Assembly (NCBI GenBank): GCA_963843645.1
Contig: CAWJLE010000003.1
Location: 992,001-1,056,000 of the forward strand
DNA from: CAWJLE01 sp963843645
Lineage (GTDB): Bacteria > Chloroflexota > Anaerolineae > DAOTYC01
Direction of reading: 5' to 3'
DNA length: 64,000 nucleotides
Shown: one piece after another, positions 57,808 through 64,000 of the stretch
Position numbering within the stretch: position 1 is the first letter of the stretch
How the letters are laid out: every line of letters starts with the position of its first letter
Notes under the pieces: generated by a model
What the model was told of the DNA's origin: nothing
Database searches by the model: none
The model's input: only the letters and a program-made list of their open reading frames with translations
Made by a program: the position numbers and the translations under genes

Positions 57808-58612
57808 TTAACCGAGACGCCGTGCCACACGTCTCGCCCTTGAAGTCTCACGATAATTGCCTCCCGATTCCAGATTGCCGCCCGTGTAGTGGGCGAACAC
57901 TTCGTCCAAAGTGGCCTCGCCGTCTCCATCGCTGATCGAAGCCTTCAGCTCCGACGGCGAGCCGACGACCGCGGTCTTGCCCTCGTGCATGATAGCCACT
58001 CGGCCGCACAGGTGATCGGCCTCCTCCATGTAATGCGTGGTGAGGATGACGGTCATGTCGAAGTCGCAGCACAGACGGCTCACGTATTCCCAAACGGCCT
58101 GCCGGGCCAGCGGATCGAGGCCCACGGTCGGCTCGTCGAGAAAGAGCACGCGCGGACGGTGCAAAACGGACTGGGCGATCTCTAACCGGCGGATCATGCC
58201 GCCGGAGTAGGTACGGACCATACGATCTCCGACGTGACCCAGGCCCATGAAGTCCAGTGCCTCACGAATGCGCGTGTCACGTTCCGTTCTCGGAAGATCG
58301 TACAGCCGGGCAAACACCGCCAGATTCTCGACGCCGGTCAGCGCGCCGTCGGCCGACAGTGCTTGCGGCACGTAACCGATGAGGCGCCGGACCGTCAGCC
58401 GACTGGCGGACGACGTCGAAGCCCGCGATCGTGGCGTTTCCCGATGTAGGCGGCAGCAGCGTCGTCAACATCTTTAGAGCAGTGGTCTTGCCGGCGCCGT
58501 TGGGGCCCAGCAAACCGAACACTTCGCCCTCGGCAACGGAGACCTCCAGCGCATCCACCGCGATGAGATCTCCGTATCGTCGGGTCAAAGCCTTTGTTTC
58601 CAGAATAGCCAT
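57808..58612 (-). CDS. ABC transporter ATP-binding protein, DrrA-like (one frameshift)
   Basis: About 268 residues. ATG 58612 follows GGAGGACGA. It has Walker A GLLGPNGAGKTTALKML, then a frame change near 58405 (before RLIGYVPQALSADGALTGVE), signature TYSGGMIRRLEIAQSVL, Walker B PRVLFLDEPTVGLDP and the H-loop VILTTHYMEEADHLCGRVAI. The C-terminal ATLDEVFAHYTGG is typical of the daunorubicin-resistance subfamily. It energises the ABC-2 permease; the MarR gene precedes it. Confidence 0.92.
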
Positions 58613-58727
58613 TCGTCCTCCATAGCTCTCAGGACAACGCTCCCCCCACCAAAATGGTCGCGGCAGGCGACGAGCGACGTCACCCGTCATTCCAGGGATG
58701 AAGGCAGCGTTCATCATAAGCCAGGTA

Positions 58728-59280
58728 TTACTCTTCGTTAGTTTGCCGTCCAGAGGAGAAGTTCAGACGGAGGGCAGCCATTGCCCTGGTGATAGCAGCC
58801 AGATCATCACCAGACAGGTCCTTCAGGCGTTCTGCCACGTGAGCAGCTGTCATGCGGCGAGCCGTACGCAGCAGAGTGTGGCCATCGCCGGTCAGCGTCA
58901 GAACGAGGCAGCGCCGGTCGTGAGAAGCACTTTCCCGGCTGACCAGCCCCCGCTCCACCAGGTTGTCGACGAGCTTCGAGGTCGACGGCAAGCCGATGCC
59001 GACGTGCCCGGAAACCTCGGACAAAGTCGCGCCCGGCCGCGCATCTAGGAACGTCAACGCTCGCAATTGGGGAACGGACATGCCCGGCGCCCGCTGGCTC
59101 CGCATCTCGGTGCGAATCGAGCGCATGATCAACGGCACGACGTCGACCAGCAATGCCGACACCGCTTCGACCGAAAGGGCCGGAACCGACGCGGTGGATT
59201 TCGTCTTCGCCAATTACCGGCTCATTGAGGATGGACTGCGTATCCATCGTCGGAGAGGTTTCCTTCTCTAATAGTTTCAT
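58728..59280 (-). CDS. MarR-family transcriptional regulator of the efflux cluster
   Basis: The winged-helix core is clear: LSEVSGHVGIGLPSTSKLVD with wing SRESASHDRRCLVLTLTGDG. Two starts are possible. TTG 59213 opens the frame of the core (161 residues) but has only a weak ribosome binding site. ATG 59280 lies 6 bases after a perfect -10 box, as in a leaderless mRNA, and its frame (MKLLEKETSPTMDTQSILNE) joins the core through a frame change near 59205. I favour ATG 59280 given the window's many indels. It heads a minus-strand cluster of ABC-2 ATPase, permease and two MFS pumps and presumably represses it until a drug-like ligand binds. Confidence 0.85.
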
Positions 59281-59315
59281 AGTGAAATTATATCACCGGG
59301 AAACCGAATTGTCAA
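59271..59315 (-). promoter_or_regulatory. Consensus promoter and palindromic operator of the MarR efflux cluster
   Basis: Minus strand: perfect -35 TTGACA (59310-59315), a 17-base spacer and perfect -10 TATAAT (59287-59292). An inverted repeat ATA-g-TTTCA-tag-TGAAA-t-TAT (59271-59291 on the plus strand) covers the -10 and the start point, as expected for an autoregulating MarR protein. The remaining 245 bases to the FGGY kinase hold no gene. Confidence 0.7.
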
Positions 59316-59561
59316 GGCCTGTCCTCATCGCAGGGTGCATCTCTTCGCCAGCGTATCGCGGATTTTGGGCGACGCTCCCCCGCCGCCTGGCCAGGATTGA
59401 CAAAGCCTCCCCCTCGTACTAGAATCGAAATGTGACAAATTACACTTGAGACTTATCGCCCTCCTGGCCTCACCATAACCGATTGGCGTTCGAAGCACCG
59501 CTTGCCGGATGCCAAGAACGTGCGTCTGCCCGCCATCACGAGCCGTTACCAGGAAAACGAG

Positions 59562-61098
59562 ATGCAATATCTCATCGGTGTGGATGTCGGAACATCGAGC
59601 TGCAAAGCGGCGATTTTCGACGCCGGGTACGAGCTCAAGTCGTTCTCCGCGAGCGACTATGCGTGCGCGACGCCGCGGCCGGGCTGGGCGGAATTCGACC
59701 CGGGCTCGATCTGGCGTGCGCTGTGCCGCGCGGTACGATCCGCGCTGTCGGGTCTTCACACGGACGTCGGCGGGCACTCGTTTGCCATGGCCTTCTCGGT
59801 CTTTGGAGAAGGTCTCATTGCATCGAACAGAACCGGCGATCCACTCTACCCGGGCATCCTGTCTTCGGATTTCGAGGAGCGCGGACGTCGCCCGGCGGCT
59901 GGAGTCGGACGTCGGGCGGGACCTGTTGTACCGGCGGACCGGGCGCACCGCTCACACGATGGCGGTGATCACGAAGATCGTCTGGCTCAAGGAGAACATC
60001 CCGGAGATTGTCGGCCCCCAGGCCCTCTTCCTCGACATGCACTCCTGGATCCAGGTGAAGCTGGGCATCGGACCAGTCGTCGATCGTACCCTGGCATCGG
60101 GCACGATGCTGTTCGACATCACGAGCATGGAGTGGGATCCCGAATTGCTGGCCTACGCCGGCGTGGCGGAGAGGGCATTGCCCCGATGTCGGCCGGCCGG
60201 CGCCCTTCTCGGCCCGCCGAGTACCGAGGCAGCAGCCGAGCTGGGGCTCGCCCGTGCCGCACAGGTCCAGATCGTGACGGGCGCCATGGACCAGGCCTGC
60301 AACGCGGTGGGGAGCGGGACGGTCCTGCCCGGCGGCGTCGTGTGCTCCATCGGCACAGTCGAAGCCGTCACGATCGTTCTCGACCCGGCGGTGCACCCGC
60401 AACGACTGATCGACCTCAACATGCCCATCGTGCCGAGCGCCATCGGCGGTCAGTTCATGGCCCACGTCCTTTTGTGGGACGCGGGGCGTTCCCTGAGCTG
60501 GTTCTGCGCCAATTTTGCGCGGAAGGAGGAAGAGGAGGCAGCCGCGCGCAACCTCAGCGTTTACGAGGAGCTGTTGAGCGGCGAGCCCAGGGCGCGGAAC
60601 GTCTTCTACCTGCCGCACCTCTCCGGCAGCGGCATGCCTTGGCAGGATCCGACCTCCAGGGGCGCGTTTCTCGGGCTGACGACCACGACGGACGTAGTGA
60701 GCGTCGCACACGCGATCATCGAAGGTCTGACGTTCGAGCTGAAGCTCAACCTCGACGCCATGGAGTCAGTCGGCATGCCGCTGAACGAGCTGCGCGTCGT
60801 GGGCGGCGGTTCCAAATCCGACAGGTGGCTCCAGCTCAAAGCGGACGTTCTGGGCAAGCCGATTTCGCGGCTGGAATTCGGGGAGGCCGGCTGCCTTGGA
60901 GCCGCGATCCTGGCCGGCTACGGGTGCGGCCTTCTCGACGACCCGGTCGCCGCCTCCCGGCGAATCGCCCGTTCGGCCGAGTCGTTTCGCCCGAGCGCTG
61001 AAGGCGTCGATCTCTATCGACGCAAGTACGCGATCTACCGGCGAATCTACCCCACGTTGCAAGACCTGAATCGCGAAATATCCAGACTCACGAGCTGA
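59562..61098 (+). CDS. FGGY-family carbohydrate kinase (one frameshift)
   Basis: About 512 residues. ATG 59562 has AGGAAAACGAG upstream. The N-terminal phosphate-binding motif is GVDVGTSSCKAAIFD, then FSVFGEGLIASNRTGDPLYP. After a frame change near 59882 come GAMDQACNAVGSGTVLPGGV (catalytic Asp region), SGSGMPWQDPTSRGAFLGLT and the C-terminal ATP motif VVGGGSKSDRWLQLKADVLG. The family phosphorylates xylulose, glycerol, erythritol and related sugars; the short N-terminal part and GTVEAV motif suggest a sugar kinase of the xylulokinase/L-fuculokinase kind, but the substrate is open. It is not linked to other sugar genes here. Confidence 0.88.
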
Positions 61099-61193
61099 CT
61101 GCCGTTTCGGAGAGCGACGTGGGGGGATAGCCCTCCATTGCCGCATCCCGAACACATCGGATGAAGTCGAAGGGCGCGTCAGTGGTCGTGGCG

Positions 61194-61763
61194 CTACGCG
61201 CCGCCGGGCATGGCGGCAGGGGTGGGCAGAATGTCCGCCGTCAGGTCAGCAAGGACGATCGTACCGGGTTGGTGCGGCCAGATCAGCTCCAGGTGGCTGC
61301 GAAGGCGCCGCAGGAACGCCGGGCGGTGCACGTAGGCGAGCATGTAGGCGGTGTACCGGGCGAACTCGTCTGGGCCGATCTTGCCCAGGCTGGCGCATTC
61401 CTCACGCTCGTAGCAGGTCAGCTCGATACGCTGACCATCCGCCGACCAGGCCAGAAGAAAGGGCCACACCCGGCAGTCGAATGGGACGTTAGGATAGATC
61501 GCGCACAGGTTCGTCTCTTCGTCCAGAAATGGGCAAACCCGCACGTCGGACTGTATCCTGGACGGCAGCAAATCGATCTGCCAGACCCTTCGCGAGTCGC
61601 CCTGGGGATGGAAGACGGGCAATGGCCGCTCGGTGGGCAGCCGCTTGCGCAGCACATCCAGCTCGTCGTCGGTGAACAGCGGCGCGAAATAGAGTTTTTC
61701 CTTGCCGAACTTGCAGCAGCCCTTGCAGACAACGCAATCTTCGGATCGAGTGACGGTTTTCAT
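61194..61763 (-). CDS. YkgJ-family cysteine cluster protein
   Basis: A 189-residue protein of the Fe/Zn-binding cysteine-cluster family. Cys10, Cys13, Cys16 and Cys17 (CVVCKGCC) are followed by CPFLDEETNLCAIYPNVPFD and then CRVWP. These cysteines bind a metal or Fe-S cluster; the role is unknown. ATG 61763 has no strong ribosome binding site. The 334-base gap on its 5' side (61764-62097) contains only a possible promoter for the next gene. Confidence 0.88.
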   Translation of the reverse strand: MKTVTRSEDCVVCKGCCKFGKEKLYFAPLFTDDELDVLRKRLPTERPLPVFHPQGDSRRVWQIDLLPSRIQSDVRVCPFLDEETNLCAIYPNVPFDCRVWPFLLAWSADGQRIELTCYEREECASLGKIGPDEFARYTAYMLAYVHRPAFLRRLRSHLELIWPHQPGTIVLADLTADILPTPAAMPGGA

Positions 61764-62097
61764 TCATACTCCAGTGGGGGTGTCTCCAGTAAAACGGGGG
61801 CACGCGCATTGACTCTGAAGATTTTCAACACGCTCCATCATACACCTCTTCGACAACACGTCAATATCGGCCCTTCGTCGAGCGCGCCGGACGTTGCAGC
61901 CTGCCCCGTCAATCGACGGACGCCCCTCTCCCGGCCCACCAGTCACATCCGCCTGCAGATCGGCAACTGAGCTACCTCATATTGCTCTCCTTCGATATAC
62001 GCTAGAATAGTGCAGACGGCTGCTCTTCAACGCAACAGGTTCTCGCTTCGGGCCAGTCCGGCGCGAGCAGGCACGCAGTCGTCAGGGAGAGAGGACC

Positions 62098-63918
62098 ATG
62101 AGACGAGGAAGCTCAACCACGGGTGGCTCGACACGAGAGACGCACGGTCGGACGCTCTCACGTGGCCGGCCCTTGATGCACTGGTTATTCACGGTCGGCA
62201 CGACCGGCCTGGTGTTGCTGCTGGGCCTGGCGACGATTGCCGTTGGAACACAACCTGCGCCCGTGTCCGCCGGCGCCATTGAGGTGACGCCCACACCGGG
62301 GTCGCCCGCGACCGGCTCGCCGCCACCGGCCACGCCTCCGCCGCCCGTCGTGGTTCAGCCGAACCCGTCGGGCACGATCGCCACTCCGCGGATCGTCTAT
62401 TTGCCGGATTCGCAGCTTCTGGCGGTGACGACGGCCAAGGGAGTCGTGCTGGACGACGTGCAGACGATGCAGCCGCTCCGCATGATCGACACGGGCTCGC
62501 CGGTGACCGGCGTCGCTTTCACGCCGGACGGCGCAACGCTGGCCGCTGGGCTGTCCGACGGCTCCATACAGCTGTTCGACGTGAATAGCGGGCAGTTGCA
62601 GAGCACCATTCAGGGTCCGGCCGCGGGCGTGACCACGCTGACCTTTTCGCCGGACGGTCTCCAGCTCGCCGGCGGCTCAGCGGACAACCTGGTGCGCATC
62701 TGGCAGGTGAGCGATGGGCAGCTGCTGCAGACGCTGCAGGGCCACAGCGGCCCGATCGAGTCGATCGCCTTCGCGCCGGATGGATCGCTGCTGGTTTCCG
62801 GCTCGGCCGACGGCTCGGTCCGCCTGTGGCGGGTGAGTGACGGCTCGACCGTGTCCTGGGTGGTGGGCGCTCCCGGCGGAGTGACCGCCGTGGCATTCTC
62901 GCCCGACAGCGCCGACGTGGCTTTCGGCGCCGGCGACGGCACCGTGCGCCTGTGGCAGACTGACACCGGCAAGATCACGCTCACCCTCAGCGAAAACCGC
63001 GCGGCGGTCACCGACGTGGCGTTTGCGCCGGATGGAGCGACGGTGGCCTCGTCCTCGACCGACGGAGCCGTGAGGGTTTGGCAGCTGAGCGATGGTCAGC
63101 TCCAGCAGACGTTCCAGGATCCCGCCGGAGCTGTCTCTTCCATCGCGTTCCGGCCGGACGGGTCCACGCTGACGGCGATTGCCGCGAACGGCCAGCTGAG
63201 GTCCTGGCCGACCTCGAGCCTGGCCGCCGGGTCGCGTGGACCGGGACTGGCGTCGCCGCAGGGCGCCCCACCGATCGTTATCGCCCCGCCCGTCCCCACA
63301 CCACCACGGACCAACAACGCCGCCTTCGTCTCGGACGTGACCGTACCAGACTACGCCTTCGTGGCGGCCGGCGCGCCGTTCGACAAGACCTGGCGTTTGC
63401 GAAACGACGGAACGCTGGCGTGGGGATCGGGTTACAGCCTGGCCTTCGTGTCCGGCGACCGGCTGGGAGCGCCCGCGTCGGTCGCGCTGCCGGCGACGGC
63501 GCCCGGCCAGAGCGCCGACGTTACCGTGCCGATGGTCGCACCGACCACTCCGGGTACCTACCGCAGCGTCTGGCGGCTGATCGACCCCAGCGGGCAGCCG
63601 TTCGGGTCGGAGGTCTGGGCGCTGATCCAGGTCCCAGGGCAGGTACTGCCGCCGCTGCCGCCGCCTGCCGCTTACGCGCCGCAAGCCGGCATCACCGCCA
63701 GCAGCACCAGCATCTCCGCCGGTGGCGCCGTGAACGTCCAGGCGTGGGTGCAGAACGTCAAAGCGGCGTGGGTGAACGGCGATCCGGTCGTCAACAACTA
63801 CTACCAGAAGAGCTTCGCGCTCTGCGGCACCACGACGTTCACCCTCGACGTGGAGCTGACCGACGGGCAGCACATCTATCGCGCCGTTACGGTGAACGTC
63901 AGCGGCAGCTGTTCGTAG
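62098..63918 (+). CDS. Exported WD40 / NBR1-Ig-like protein D (intact)
   Basis: A 606-residue paralogue, intact. GGGAGAGAGGA precedes ATG 62098. The N-terminal helix (about residues 27-50, MHWLFTVGTTGLVLLLGLAT) is followed by a Pro-rich linker. The seven-bladed WD40 propeller spans about 95-385 (TLTFSPDGLQLAGGSADN; IAFAPDGSLLVSGSADGSVR; one non-standard first blade). The NBR1-type Ig is at about 400-520 (FDKTWRLRNDGTLAWGSGYS). The second Ig-like domain (535-606) has WVQNVKAAWVNGDPVVNNYY and closes with Cys in LCGTTTF and SGSCS; the protein ends there, showing that the second Ig is a natural C-terminus. TTGCTC and TAGAAT (61982-62008) may be a promoter. Nothing is seen in the last 82 bases. 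Confidence 0.88.
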   Translation: MRRGSSTTGGSTRETHGRTLSRGRPLMHWLFTVGTTGLVLLLGLATIAVGTQPAPVSAGAIEVTPTPGSPATGSPPPATPPPPVVVQPNPSGTIATPRIVYLPDSQLLAVTTAKGVVLDDVQTMQPLRMIDTGSPVTGVAFTPDGATLAAGLSDGSIQLFDVNSGQLQSTIQGPAAGVTTLTFSPDGLQLAGGSADNLVRIWQVSDGQLLQTLQGHSGPIESIAFAPDGSLLVSGSADGSVRLWRVSDGSTVSWVVGAPGGVTAVAFSPDSADVAFGAGDGTVRLWQTDTGKITLTLSENRAAVTDVAFAPDGATVASSSTDGAVRVWQLSDGQLQQTFQDPAGAVSSIAFRPDGSTLTAIAANGQLRSWPTSSLAAGSRGPGLASPQGAPPIVIAPPVPTPPRTNNAAFVSDVTVPDYAFVAAGAPFDKTWRLRNDGTLAWGSGYSLAFVSGDRLGAPASVALPATAPGQSADVTVPMVAPTTPGTYRSVWRLIDPSGQPFGSEVWALIQVPGQVLPPLPPPAAYAPQAGITASSTSISAGGAVNVQAWVQNVKAAWVNGDPVVNNYYQKSFALCGTTTFTLDVELTDGQHIYRAVTVNVSGSCS

Positions 63919-64000
63919 GAGGCGCGCTTCGGAAGTGTGATTCCTTGGTCCTTGCCGGGCGAGAGCCGCGCGGAGAACCTGATGTAACTCATATCCGCGA

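Overview
The window looks like a chromosomal piece of a Chloroflexota (Anaerolineae/Caldilineae-like) bacterium; this assignment is inferred from gene content, not from a search. Clues are the high GC, several exported proteins joined by Thr/Pro-rich linkers, a family of exported WD40 + NBR1-Ig-like + CARDB proteins, ACGCATTACGC-type intergenic repeats, a menaquinone-type ubiD-ubiA-ubiE set and sigma70-like promoters. I found no rRNA, tRNA, CRISPR array, insertion sequence or phage gene.

About 19 of roughly 47 genes, including single-copy proS, need one or more frame changes to give a full-length protein. Several breaks lie in short homopolymers. The simplest reading is uncorrected assembly indels, so I annotate these as whole genes with approximate break positions rather than as pseudogenes.

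Layout. 1-2657: end of a peptide/nickel-type ABC permease pair and an acetamidase/formamidase. 2676-4755: WD40 protein A. 5121-9489: an orphan N6-adenine methylase, an OsmC protein, a DUF5996 protein and a stand-alone UBP-type zinc finger. 9654-12710: exported 5'-nucleotidase and a BMP-family nucleoside-type binding protein. 12866-17223: a duplicated clan-A glycoside hydrolase, an inositol-monophosphatase-like enzyme and a PfkB kinase. 17324-21126: proS, an MBL hydrolase and a class I aminotransferase. 21187-27325 (minus strand): a tightly packed operon hpt-ubiD-ubiA-ABC importer (binding protein, ATPase, permease)-ubiE.

27400-35374 (minus strand): a GH99-like membrane-anchored protein and WD40 proteins B and C. 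35510-41635: a membrane serine protease, an epoxide-hydrolase-like enzyme, a flippase-like membrane protein, and a two-component system next to a Gly/Met-rich PepSY-like exported protein. 41980-44932: a YxD-repeat secreted protein, a two-TM ion channel and an MBL hydrolase. 44955-49639: MarR regulator plus heterodimeric ABC exporter, with a consensus promoter and a perfect 20-bp palindrome. 49726-53289: membrane tyrosine phosphatase, M48 protease and 6-phosphofructokinase. 53407-53590 is a strongly structured intergenic segment. 53640-59280: a MarR-led drug efflux cluster (ABC-2 ATPase and permease, two DHA2 MFS pumps). 59562-63918: FGGY kinase, YkgJ-family protein and WD40 protein D.

The most interesting units are the quinone operon with an embedded importer and hypoxanthine phosphoribosyltransferase, the exported WD40/NBR1-Ig family, the Met/Gly-rich PepSY and sensor-kinase pair, and the structured segment upstream of pfkA.
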